DNA from: Turbatrix aceti | Lineage: Eukaryota; Nematoda; Chromadorea; Rhabditida; Panagrolaimidae | Length of the DNA: 64,000 bases | Assembly: GCA_963969345.1 (NCBI GenBank) | Contig: OZ017769.1 | Span: 3,844,816-3,908,815, forward strand | Direction: 5' to 3' | Part shown: in pieces, positions 32,880-43,119 of the stretch | Position numbering within the stretch: position 1 is the stretch's first letter | Layout: the number at the start of each line of letters is the position of its first letter | Made by a program: the position numbers and the translations under genes | The notes under the pieces: model-generated | The model's input: the letters and a program-made list of their open reading frames with translations, nothing else | The model's database searches: none | Told to the model about the DNA's origin: nothing

Positions 32880-33010
32880 TTATTGGACGCTTTTTGGCAA
32901 GCTGGGTCTCCCGGGAGATTTTGGGAGAATCTCCGGAGATGTCGAAAGAATCTCCGAAGATTTTCTCCCGTGATGCAATCTCCCGGGAGGTTTTTGCCAC
33001 CCTGGAAAAA
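32880..33010. mobile_element. second GC-palindrome repeat fragment
   Basis: CTCCCGGGAGA motifs at both ends (about 32,918 and 32,981), GAATCTCCGGAG in between, and an end TTTTTGCCACCCTG that reads CAGGGTGGCAAAAA on the other strand, like the left end of the element at 25986. It lies just outside the tandem array on the opposite side. Confidence 0.4.
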
Positions 33011-33405
33011 TGTTGGTATAAATTCGTATATTTTTCAACAGTTATCATAAAAATTTTGTTTTGGCTAAACAGCAGACATGAAAACGGACCTAATTTTTAG
33101 GCCCAAGCCCGGGCTTTCGGCGGGCCGGGCCTGCCCAAAATTATCCATTCTGTATTTTTTTCCAAATTTTTTTCCAAAAAAATAGCAGCAAATCGTTATA
33201 CAAATAACATAAATTACTGGTTTTTACTCAAAATACTATGTTTTCTATCTGTTGAGAATAAACCAGCTGTATGGCTGAAAATCACAATCTTCTTATCAGT
33301 TTTGAATCTGCTCTCGCTCGTCAAAGACACTAGTTGCATTATTTTTATAAAAACCGTATTTATTTTTTGCACATAAGAAAAAACTGACATACATATAATT
33401 TCAAA
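33011..33405. other. repeat-derived spacer
   Basis: GGGCTTTCGGCGGGCC (near 33,112) and ATGTTTTCTATCTGTTGAGA (near 33,239) have counterparts on the left flank of the array (26,459 and 26,360), so both flanks hold pieces of the same repeat. No gene seen. Confidence 0.4.
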
Positions 33406-34307
33406 TCAATATGGCTTAGCCTTGGGTGCATTAATGGCACTCGCCAACTTCATGTGCTCGCGTGTGGATTCTGTCTTCATCTGCTTGTATAAGATGACGA
33501 CGATAGTGACACCAATGACGATAGCAACGATGGCACCGACGCCGATCGAGATACCCAGAGCCATGCTCATCGTTTCTTCTTCGAAAGAGTCCTGAGTGAT
33601 GTTTTTAAAGACAAATGGGAGCCTCGACGGACTGATTGTCAACTCGATGATGTCGCCGAGCGATTTCAAACTATCATTATCGCATTGTGATCTCACTGTC
33701 ATATTGGCGCACGAGAAGAGGAAGTCTGTACGTCCTGAATGAGCGTAGCCCCGAAGTGCCAGATGGGTTTTGGCAAATGTGACCTGAACGAAGGTGCTAT
33801 TAGGTTTGAAGCCGGCACAGGGCGGGAAAGGTATTTCCGCACCCTGAGTCACGAGAACGATCGGCATGACGACGGACGTGTTGTAGAGCTTATGCGTCGT
33901 TTGATTAAACTAAAAAAAACTTGTAAAAAATATTTGTTGGAATTTGTTAAACTTGCATTTTTACAAACTTCCTGGAGCGTAGAATTAGGCATAGGATGAA
34001 GCTGGGTTAATACTTCTTTGTGGAATCTGCACGCAAATTTACTGAATATCTTTGTGATGAAACCCACTTTGTCATAGGTAAACCAAATGACGTCAAAGGG
34101 AGCATTGAGTGTCATATGGCCTTTTATCTTTGGATCTGAACACGGGAACGGGTTCGGAGGCCTTGCAGTCGTCCTGATAGTAGTCTCCAAAACGGTTTCC
34201 GCCACCGAATCCGCAACGGGTGGCGTCATAGCTTCGGACGACGCCGCGTGTATAAGAGTTCCAAAGATGAGCAAGCAAGACAGCGTGATCACGGTTTGAC
34301 GTGCCAT
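33406..34307 (-). CDS. type I membrane protein with N-glycosylation sites, family unknown
   Basis: Exons 34307-33969 and 33909-33406, phase 0 (GTTTGT donor, TTTTTTAG acceptor, 59-nt intron); 280 aa. The signal peptide is MARQTVITLSCLLIFGTLIHA. The ectodomain (about 22-229) has several NxS/T sites and few cysteines (PFPCSD, FACRFH, PPCAGF, FSCANM, SQCDND), which suggests two or three disulfides. One membrane helix at about 230-254 (ALGISIGVGAIVAIVIGVTI) is followed by a 26-residue basic tail. An upstream in-frame ATG at 34343 would put 12 residues before the signal peptide, so 34307 is preferred. No domain is recognised. Confidence 0.75.
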
Positions 34308-34799
34308 TGTCGTGCGCAAGTTGAGTACTGATTCAGCTTGCACTCACATTTTGTATGCTACGTTTTGTATGCTGATTTCTATATTCTTAGGAAACTCATA
34401 ATTTCGTGACATTTGAAAAAATAGTACATGCAAATGTATGTTTATGCAAATTCTAAATTTTCCACCAAACACCTGATCATCATTTTCCGAGTTATTTGGC
34501 GTTAAAAAGTCATTTATGTTGACGCTTTTTCATGTCATTCGTTAGTTATCATAATTAGTAACAAGTCTAAGAATATAACAAAAATAAAATCCATTTTTTT
34601 TAAGACCAAAATAAAAAAAAGTTGATAAAATTTTTTTGTTTCGCGTGGTAGATTTCAGTTGCTGTAACTCTAACATTTTATCATTTTTTGATAAAACGGG
34701 AGCTGTAGTCCGAAAGAGTATTCTGTTGTGCATTTTTTGATGTATTTTACTTGATAATTGGACTATTTGTTTACGACCAGAAACCCCACAAAAATAGGG

Positions 34800-35230
34800 G
34801 TCACGCAGTTGATTTTGGGAGAGATTTAACGGTATGTAACCTCCCGGACTAAAACGCGTTTTTGAGAGCAAAAAAGAAAGGAAGGTCTGGCTGTCGTCGT
34901 CACTGCAACATGCTTTTTTTTCTTATAGAGAAAAAATGGACAGAACCAACCAAGTTGCGATAGTCAGTTTTTTTGTTCGTCGTCGTCTATCTACAATTTT
35001 ATTTTTACCAGAGTTGTTCGATGCTCACCAAATTGCTCCTGCTCACTGCTCGCTCCTGCTCAGCTCACGAGCGCGAGCGGAGCGAGCGCGAAAAATTGGA
35101 GTGCTCAATGAGCATGAGCAGAGCGAGCACGAAAAATTGAATTGCTCAATTTTTCGTGCAATTCAATTTTCGGACAAAAAATTGAAGCTGGAAATTGAAT
35201 GGCAGAGCGAGCAAGAGAAATTTTTAAAAT
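34800..35230. repeat. diverged relative of the array unit with GCTC/GAGC hairpin DNA
   Basis: CGCAGTTGATTTTGGGAGAG...GGTATGTAACC...GGAAGGTCTGGCTG aligns with the unit at 26,999-27,095, though diverged. From 35,035 it passes into GCTCGCTCCTGCTCAGCTCA followed by CGAGCGCGAGCGGAGCGAGC, an imperfect foldback. The same block recurs at 41598-42028 in the right copy. Confidence 0.5.
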
Positions 35231-35384
35231 GAGCACTGCTCACTATAAATTTAGTGCTACAAATACTAAAATACTGGTAATTTCGATCAAAAACACGATG
35301 TTGGGGGTATCTCCAAGGAGAATACGGTCTTTCTTTTAGTGAGGAACTGAATTTTGGCTCAAAATTCACTTTTTTTTTTGTGTG

Positions 35385-35515
35385 AGCCATGTTCGCTCAT
35401 TGCTCGCTCTTGCTCAACTCACGAGCGTGAGCAGAGCAAGAGCAGAGGATCTGAGAATAAAAGAGTTTGGAATCGCAGCCAGACCTTCCAATTTGGTCCT
35501 GGTTCGATTCCAAAC
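35385..35515. other. two hairpins, the second with a B-box-like loop side
   Basis: The first foldback is GCTCGCTCTTGCTCAACTCA with CGAGCGTGAGCAGAGCAAGAG (35,397-35,441). The second has a perfect 11-bp stem GTTTGGAATCG/CGATTCCAAAC at 35465-35475 and 35505-35515, with an inner CCAGACC/GGTCCTGG pairing and the B-box-like GGTTCGATTCC. Possibly the tail of a SINE-like repeat. The right copy is 6,798 bp further on. Confidence 0.35.
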
Positions 35516-35583
35516 ACTTGCAAGCGACACGGCCCGAAATTATGCTTTATTCGTGAACAAATATTGTATTCAGTTACGCATTA

Positions 35584-36321
35584 CTATCCAGAAGAACAAC
35601 GATTGCACGTTCGAGGACATTGCTGAGTCATCAGTGAGTAGTACACCGAGTTATTGCAAAGATAGGCACGCGACGGACAGTCTGATGTTCCAGTCTCGGC
35701 GTTGATTTGGTCGACACATGCCGTTGACGATGATGATGTTGACAAGGTGGAACACCGATTGCACGTTCTGGGGCATAGTTGAGTCATCAGTGAATAGTAC
35801 ACCGAGTTGTTGCAAAGGTAGGCCCTTGAAGGACAATCCGATGTCCCCGTATTTGCATTTACTTGATCCACACAAGTCGTCGACTGGGTCGTAGAACTGA
35901 TGCATCTCTGGCATGTTGCTGGACATTGCTGGGTCATCAGGGCGTAATACACCCTAGAAAGCTTGGTTAAATACGTTTTTTACTACAGTATCTTACGTGT
36001 TACTGCAAAGATAAGATAGCGATGCACAATTCGAAGCGACGTCGGTACATGCTAAAATTCTATTTTTTACATCTAAGATTCATAAGCATATGTACTTGAC
36101 GAAGATGATGTCGTTGATGTTGTTGTTGTTGTTGTGGCAACAGTTGTAGTAGCAACCTGGCAGCAGATAGCACCTCCTTCACAAGTACCGATTGGGCATA
36201 TTCCACCCACACAAAGTCCAATTGAAGTTTCACCGCTCGCGCATGATTGGGTTTTAATTGCTGGAATTATCGATATGAATAACAGCAAACTTCGAAGAGA
36301 AATAACATTTTGCCAGAGCAT
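35584..36321 (-). CDS. secreted protein with three ShK domains (left copy)
   Basis: Exons 36321-36096, 36051-35997 and 35953-35584, phases 1 and 2; 216 aa. The signal peptide is MLWQNVISLRSLLLFISIIPA. A short six-cysteine region follows (GLCVGGICPIGTC, then CC), then a Thr/Ser-rich linker, then three ShK domains, each with six cysteines in the order C-x(6-12)-C-x6-C-x12-C-x3-C-x2-C, separated by Ser/Thr linkers. ShK is a compact disulfide fold very common in secreted nematode proteins; many are of unknown role. The second Lys-Tyr pair typical of potassium-channel-blocking members is not evident, so no such activity is claimed. ATG 36321 is chosen because a TATA box at 36364-36370 would place transcription start close to or past the upstream ATG at 36342. 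Confidence 0.8.
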
Positions 36322-36363
36322 TGTTGAAATTCTACTTACCATGCCAGTACCGTGGTTCGAGGG

Positions 36364-36370
36364 TTTATAA
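36364..36370 (-). promoter_or_regulatory. TATA box of the ShK gene (left copy)
   Basis: Minus-strand TTTATAAACCC about 43 bp before ATG 36321. An identical site precedes the right copy at 43162-43168. Confidence 0.4.
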
Positions 36371-36399
36371 ATGCTTTCACGACCTCGGAAGAACAAATG

Positions 36400-37319
36400 A
36401 CTGTATAAATATCATCATCTGTACAAACGCTGTTACGCTTCACACAATGCAGTAACGAGCACGACCTTTGCATTAAAAAATGGCAATTGACAAATTTTGT
36501 GGATTCGTAATTCATCATTTCTTTTATATAACAATAAACTGTTTGTTTTGCTTCATGTTTAACATGAAATTGCGACCAAAAAATAAGCAACCAGTTTTTG
36601 GTTTTGTCTGGTACCGTTTTTTTGTTTGATGTCACGATTTATTAAATTTTCAAACACATTTTCAATTCAAACAGTTGGCTACCTCAATCTTGACATGAAA
36701 CAGCTATAGCAATTTCTAAATTTTTAGCGACATGAGTTCTTGATTTGTCAATTTTGCTAAAAAAACTACTTCCAGATTAATTAAAATGCCAAAATTATTG
36801 TGTTTGTGTTTTTTTAAAGAAACTTTTTTGGAGTCGGTCACATAAATAGTTTTCAGCGCATTTTAGCAAAAAATCTGAAATTTGGAAAATTCGTAAACCA
36901 ATTTTTGAAATTTTTGACGCCGTCATTTTAAGCAATTTCTCACAGAGGCCCCAGCACTTAGGTATAACCGGGTACCTGGAGAAAATAATAAAATTTAGGT
37001 TCACTATATTTTTTTTTGAATATAATTAATAATCAATGTCAAAAAACAGCATTTTGACGTTGCGGGTCATCCAGAAGTGCTTTGGCTTCCGTGTGAAATG
37101 TTTCGATGGATTTTTGACACAGCAACTTTTTTTATTGTCGAAAAAAAATTTGTATATGTTTGAAATTGAACCAGAACTCGAAATGGTAAAAATGTTGGGG
37201 GTTTTCAACTACGCACCTGCTTATGCAAATGCTTTCCAAAATTTAGTGGTATTCAGCCACAAGTTTTCGCAAGGGCGGAATTCAATGTTTACCTCAAACT
37301 TGGGTAATTAAACCAAAGA
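36400..37319. other. AT-rich non-coding part of the duplicated segment
   Basis: No gene seen. Scattered open frames are short and biased by A/T runs. The right copy is 43198-44117. Confidence 0.4.
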
Positions 37320-37535
37320 TGGTTGCGCATCGATAGCTTTTGTCCCCATGCTTAAGCAAAAAGCTTGTATCACCAAGCGCCATCATGCATATTGCAGTTT
37401 TCAAGGAGATGCAGAGAAAACGAACCTATGCACGCACGGTGTAAAAGGGAGGGGGACGTTTTCCATCTGGACCGAGATCAGAACTCCTTGCGCAGTTGAT
37501 TTTTGCCCAATGTCAGTCGCTGTTGCAGAAAAAAC
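37320..37535. repeat. diverged fragment of the 1,247-bp repeat family (left copy)
   Basis: GCATCGATAGCTTTTGTCCC, CAAAAAGCTTGTATCACCAAGC, CCTATGCACGCACGGTGTAA and CCAATGTCAGTCGCTGTTGC follow the same order as in the tandem unit, with several gaps. An identical fragment lies at 44118-44333. Confidence 0.6.
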
Positions 37536-38064
37536 ACTTTTTTTGGCTAAATAATACGATTCGTGATTGACATGTTTAGGGGCGAACTTCGCTACTGCAT
37601 CCAGTTAGTGTAAAAATTTTTGCTTGTTACTGTATATTGTTTTGATTATTAAACACAGCTTGGCAATGCAGTAATTTATTATTAAAAACATAATAAGATT
37701 TGTTACAATGGTTGCTTGTGTTAGTCAATAGTCGAAATGTTCGCTGAACGATTTCTCGCTCGTTGGATATTCATACACCGATCCAGCGTCACAACAACAA
37801 CAAAAAAATCATTTTTATCGGAATGCAGCAAGTGGAGAAAAAAAAAGCAGAAAGAAGTGATAATCAGGAATTATGCGGAGGAGTGGTCTCAACTAGCGCG
37901 TAGAGAAAACCGAGGTTGTTGTTGATGAGTTGTAAGCACCCCTACGTGGGATATAGATTCTTCTTAGAGGGTTGGGGGGGAGGGGTGGGGTAAAAGGGAT
38001 CAAAGGCAAATTAACGTGTGACAATGGTCATATTAATTCTTTGGGATTGAGCTCGAGTAAAAAA

Positions 38065-39105
38065 ATTTTAAGAGGGAGTCTGTAACAGGATTTTGGATTA
38101 AGGTGGAGAGTGCGACCCCGTGAAAAAACAACATCAAATGTTTTTAACCAAAGTTGTAGGCACCCCTATAGGATTGTTAAAAAAAATTATGAAAAATTTT
38201 TCAGATGCCGGATTCTGGAGATTTGGCTTCTGAAATGTTTTTTCGTTTTGAATTTTCAACTCAATTCTTAATAGAAGCAAAAATCTGAATTTAATTTGAC
38301 AAAGGTATTTTGGCACGAGGAATCGATTCCTGCACTCAGATTCTACAAAAAACATCTGTCCGCCCGGCAATTATTGTTTTTTTGTTTTTGTTTTCATATT
38401 TTCCGCCAAAACATGCCTATTTCGTCCGAGGGGGAGGGCAAGGCATACCCTATCTTGAAGCCCGTTTTTTTTGGCATCGGATGAGCAAAAACACAAAAAA
38501 TTCTATGTCGGTCCCGGTGACCAAAATAAGGAAAAACCGTCAAAATGGTCGTTAAAAAACAACGAGGACGCAAAGCACACCAAAAGTCGCCGCGTGCGCA
38601 TCGCGATGCGCGCAGCGCGTAGTCGATTTTTTGACCGTTTTTACGGTTTTTCCTTGTTTTGGTCACCGGGACCGACATAGAATTTTTTGTGTTTTTGCTC
38701 ATCCGATGCCAAAAAAAAGGGCTTCAAGATAGGGTATGCCTTGCCCTCCCCCTCGGACGAAATAGGCATGTTTTGGCGGAAAATATGAAAACAAAAACAA
38801 AAAAACAATAATTGCCGGGCGGACAGATGTTTTTTGTAGAATCTGAGTGCGGGAATCGATTCCTCGTGCCAAAATACCTTTATCAAATTAAATTCAGATT
38901 TTTGCTTCTATTAAGAATTGAGTTGAAAATTCAAAACGAAAAAACATTTCAGAAGCCAAATCTCCGGAATCCGGCATCTGAAAAATTTTTCATAATTTTT
39001 TTTAACAATCCTATAGGGGTGCCTACAACTTTGGTTAAAAACATTTGAAGTTGTTTTTTCACGGGGTCGCCGGTCCAAAATCCTGTCACAGACAGGCTTT
39101 TAAAT
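38065..39105. mobile_element. about 1.04-kb near-perfect palindrome (left copy), foldback-type element
   Basis: Two arms of about 470 bp (38,065-38,545 and 38,635-39,105) are reverse complements with few mismatches. Outer ends read CTGTAACAGGATTTTGGA on the left and TCCAAAATCCTGTCACAG on the right; inner ends CCGTCAAAATGG and TTGACCGTTTTTACGG. The 90-bp centre contains GCGCATCGCGATGCGC, itself a palindrome. Open frames in the arms are mirror images of each other and not genes. Probably a foldback or long-TIR non-autonomous DNA transposon. Confidence 0.75.
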
Positions 39106-39372
39106 AAAAAAAATATTTTACTAACAACCAAAAAAGCTAAAAAAACAGTGTATGCACAGACATTAAAGCGGGTTTGATACCAGAGTCTTCGAAAAAAAAG
39201 AGAATCCGGGGGAATCGGCGGCTCCTGGGGCTGCAGAGCTTATTTTTCTCAAACAAAAATAAAAATAGACCCAAAAAATTGTTACGAAATCAATTTTAAA
39301 ATGCTCTGCAAAAAAGTGCCCTGGAAACCGTAGGGGAAGACCTAAGAGCCATCGTTGCAGAAACCAGGTGTC

Positions 39373-40771
39373 TCAACGCGCCTGTTGCTGCTGGAAGTGT
39401 GCGAGAATCGCCTGAAGATTGAGCGCTGCTCCGAGGCCACCCATAGGTCCGCCAGGGGCCTGCTGGTGTCCAACCTTGGCTGCCATGGCAGCGGCCGCCA
39501 TCGCAGAAAGCAGAGGAGACGCTTTTGACCCGGAATCACCGTCCATGCCGGCACCCGAGGCGACCTGTCCCAAAATTGAGGCCAGAGAAGGTTGATGAGC
39601 CTGCGGCATCAGCCAGGACGGGGTCTGGGGCGAGATTCCAAGGCCTGAAGCCGGTCCGGGGAGGGAGACGGAAACTGGAGCACTGTTGAAGTTCAGTCCA
39701 CCGTTGTTGGCAGCCGCAGTGGCCGCGACGGCTCTTTGCATGGCCATTTGCATGTTGAAGAGTCCCATATAAGAATCCTGGACTGAAGAAGGTGTGGACG
39801 AAAGCGGAGAATCCTTGGACAATCGAGGAGCCGGAGCGGAAAAGTTTTCGTCGCCCTGGGGCTCGGTGCAGAGCTTTTTAGCCATCGGGCCTTCTTCTTC
39901 GACGATTGTTGGCATTTCAGAGCTAAAAATAAATATATTTTTTTTGGTAAAATATAAAGTTTTTATATTGATCCCCGATTAACTTTGAGATGGTCAAGTT
40001 TCGGTGCAGCGTCTTTCGACACCCCGGGTCCCAGGGGATCCACGATGCCGTGCATAAATGCATAAGACTCCTATCCTAACCTCGTCTGTCGTTTGGTAAA
40101 CGAAACGAAACGAAAGACGCGACAGACAAGTTAGCCAGGCAATTTTAGGCGCGCGCGACAAAATGAATGAGTAAACGAAAGTTACGACACCCAGGAGTTG
40201 CAAAGTGGTCGTTTTCGCCTCCTGCCATCTGGCTTGAGATTTCATTTTTGAATTCAAATGGCTGAACTTTGTTTCCCCCCGGGAAATAAAACAACTATCA
40301 TTAAAACTTTGTTCGTCATTGAAAAAACTTACTGCGCATCGTGGCCTTTCCTCAACTCATCGAGGCACTTGAGTCTGAGATCCAACGGTGAATCCTCGAA
40401 AAGCTTTTTCGGCAAAAATGAAAACAAAGATTCCATCATCGTCGGTGGCGCTTCGGATTTCTGCTGCGTCGGGGGGTCATCTTTCTGGATCGATCCGCAG
40501 TTGCCGCCGGCACTCGTACCCGCTTTGGCCAAGGGTGAGACGTGCGATCCGTTGTTGGCAGATGCCGTCACCGGTGACGTCGTGGTGGAAGTTGTGGGAG
40601 TGGTGAGAAACTTGCTTTGTTGTTTCATCGACCTGCGGGCGAGTTTTTGCTGATAGGCAATTGGACAGCCGGAAAGCGATCTGTGGGAGCTTCGAGATGA
40701 GTTGACGTGACCCTTGCCGGTGCAACCAGGTGTCGAGCACCTCATGTTTTGCTCTGGTTGGAGGGAGAGCA
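39373..40771 (-). pseudogene. orphan last two exons of the MYT1-type gene (left copy)
   Basis: Exons 40771-40333 and 39922-39373 duplicate the terminal exons at 47569-47131 and 46720-46171. They encode one C2HC finger ([20 protein letters not shown], then SLSGC) and the Ala/Gln-rich C terminus ending AHFQQQQAR. The first exon here would need a donor ending in a single nucleotide, which the true upstream exon at 51568 supplies only to the right copy unless splicing skips that copy. A start at ATG 40745 could make a 320-aa one-finger protein, but no promoter is evident. I call it a duplicated gene fragment. Confidence 0.65.
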
Positions 40772-41230
40772 CTGAAAAATTTTTTTTTGTTTTCGAACGC
40801 TTTTTTTGGACATAATAAATTTTTAAATTTAATTTTTTTCTGTTGACCACCCCTAACTTTTGGCACCCGATGACACCACCTTTGTTCGTTTTTCTGTGCT
40901 GGTCCCTGAAGACTCAAAGCGCCATGTGTCACAACAACTGGTCTCCAAGTGTCAATTTTTTGGTATTCAAACTTTAATTAAGTCACTTGGCGCCTTTTGC
41001 ATTTCTCTTTTTTCTCGCTGTCAGCCTTTTTTTTCGCGCAGACCCCAAAAAAACCGGATGATGCCGTTCGTCGCGCATCAAAGTGCCAAGTGCCATTACG
41101 CGATCAAACACCTGTAATTTCCGTAGTCAAGTGCCAAAAAATTTCGGAATTGCGTGTGTGAATTGTTGTCTTTTTTCTTTCTTTTGTTCGTTCAACAACT
41201 GAATTATGCTGCGTTACATAAAATTTATTT
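40772..41230. other. end of the left duplicated segment, intron DNA
   Basis: This corresponds to the 3' end of the large MYT1-gene intron in the right copy (47570-48028). No exon seen. Confidence 0.45.
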
Positions 41231-42381
41231 AATGTATGTTTATGCAAATTCTAAATTTTCCACCAAACACCTGATCATCATTTTCCGAGTTATTTGGCGT
41301 TAAAAAGTCATTTATGTTGACGCTTTTTCATGTCATTCGTTAGTTATCATAATTAGTAACAAGTCTAAGAATATAACAAAAATAAAATCCATTTTTTTTA
41401 AGACCAAAATAAAAAAAAGTTGATAAAATTTTTTTGTTTCGCGTGGTAGATTTCAGTTGCTGTAACTCTAACATTTTATCATTTTTTGATAAAACGGGAG
41501 CTGTAGTCCGAAAGAGTATTCTGTTGTGCATTTTTTGATGTATTTTACTTGATAATTGGACTATTTGTTTACGACCAGAAACCCCACAAAAATAGGGGTC
41601 ACGCAGTTGATTTTGGGAGAGATTTAACGGTATGTAACCTCCCGGACTAAAACGCGTTTTTGAGAGCAAAAAAGAAAGGAAGGTCTGGCTGTCGTCGTCA
41701 CTGCAACATGCTTTTTTTTCTTATAGAGAAAAAATGGACAGAACCAACCAAGTTGCGATAGTCAGTTTTTTTGTTCGTCGTCGTCTATCTACAATTTTAT
41801 TTTTACCAGAGTTGTTCGATGCTCACCAAATTGCTCCTGCTCACTGCTCGCTCCTGCTCAGCTCACGAGCGCGAGCGGAGCGAGCGCGAAAAATTGGAGT
41901 GCTCAATGAGCATGAGCAGAGCGAGCACGAAAAATTGAATTGCTCAATTTTTCGTGCAATTCAATTTTCGGACAAAAAATTGAAGCTGGAAATTGAATGG
42001 CAGAGCGAGCAAGAGAAATTTTTAAAATGAGCACTGCTCACTATAAATTTAGTGCTACAAATACTAAAATACTGGTAATTTCGATCAAAAACACGATGTT
42101 GGGGGTATCTCCAAGGAGAATACGGTCTTTCTTTTAGTGAGGAACTGAATTTTGGCTCAAAATTCACTTTTTTTTTTGTGTGAGCCATGTTCGCTCATTG
42201 CTCGCTCTTGCTCAACTCACGAGCGTGAGCAGAGCAAGAGCAGAGGATCTGAGAATAAAAGAGTTTGGAATCGCAGCCAGACCTTCCAATTTGGTCCTGG
42301 TTCGATTCCAAACACTTGCAAGCGACACGGCCCGAAATTATGCTTTATTCGTGAACAAATATTGTATTCAGTTACGCATTA

Positions 42382-43119
42382 CTATCCAGAAGAACAACGA
42401 TTGCACGTTCGAGGACATTGCTGAGTCATCAGTGAGTAGTACACCGAGTTATTGCAAAGATAGGCACGCGACGGACAGTCTGATGTTCCAGTCTCGGCGT
42501 TGATTTGGTCGACACATGCCGTTGACGATGATGATGTTGACAAGGTGGAACACCGATTGCACGTTCTGGGGCATAGTTGAGTCATCAGTGAATAGTACAC
42601 CGAGTTGTTGCAAAGGTAGGCCCTTGAAGGACAATCCGATGTCCCCGTATTTGCATTTACTTGATCCACACAAGTCGTCGACTGGGTCGTAGAACTGATG
42701 CATCTCTGGCATGTTGCTGGACATTGCTGGGTCATCAGGGCGTAATACACCCTAGAAAGCTTGGTTAAATACGTTTTTTACTACAGTATCTTACGTGTTA
42801 CTGCAAAGATAAGATAGCGATGCACAATTCGAAGCGACGTCGGTACATGCTAAAATTCTATTTTTTACATCTAAGATTCATAAGCATATGTACTTGACGA
42901 AGATGATGTCGTTGATGTTGTTGTTGTTGTTGTGGCAACAGTTGTAGTAGCAACCTGGCAGCAGATAGCACCTCCTTCACAAGTACCGATTGGGCATATT
43001 CCACCCACACAAAGTCCAATTGAAGTTTCACCGCTCGCGCATGATTGGGTTTTAATTGCTGGAATTATCGATATGAATAACAGCAAACTTCGAAGAGAAA
43101 TAACATTTTGCCAGAGCAT
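42382..43119 (-). CDS. secreted protein with three ShK domains (right copy)
   Basis: Exons 43119-42894, 42849-42795 and 42751-42382. As far as I can see it is identical to the copy at 35584-36321, including promoter, introns and all three six-cysteine domains, and so encodes the same 216-aa secreted product. If the duplication is real, gene dosage is doubled with no divergence yet. Confidence 0.8.

Larger units (their letters stand above)
34433..41230. repeat. left copy of a 6,798-bp tandem duplication
   Basis: The whole segment recurs at 41231-48028 at a constant offset of 6,798 bp, and I noticed no difference between the copies. Junctions: unique GTACATGCAA before the left copy; TTATTTA followed by ATGTATG at the internal junction; TTATTTATGACAC leaving the right copy. 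It contains a repeat-rich left part, an ShK gene, a palindrome, and the last two exons of a MYT1-type gene. Confidence 0.9.

Noticed and set aside
36310..36342. GTAAGT at 36339 as a donor in the ShK gene, or ATG 36342 as start
   Set aside because: The downstream acceptor would be out of phase, and the frame through this site gives a clean signal peptide from ATG 36321; the TATA position also favours 36321.
38134..39131. Paired genes for about 80-aa proteins in opposite orientation
   Set aside because: They are mirror images created by the palindrome arms.
40329..40850. The single zinc finger exon as a separate complete gene
   Set aside because: The exon has a clear acceptor and requires one nucleotide from an upstream exon, which the exon ending at 51568 provides in exact phase.
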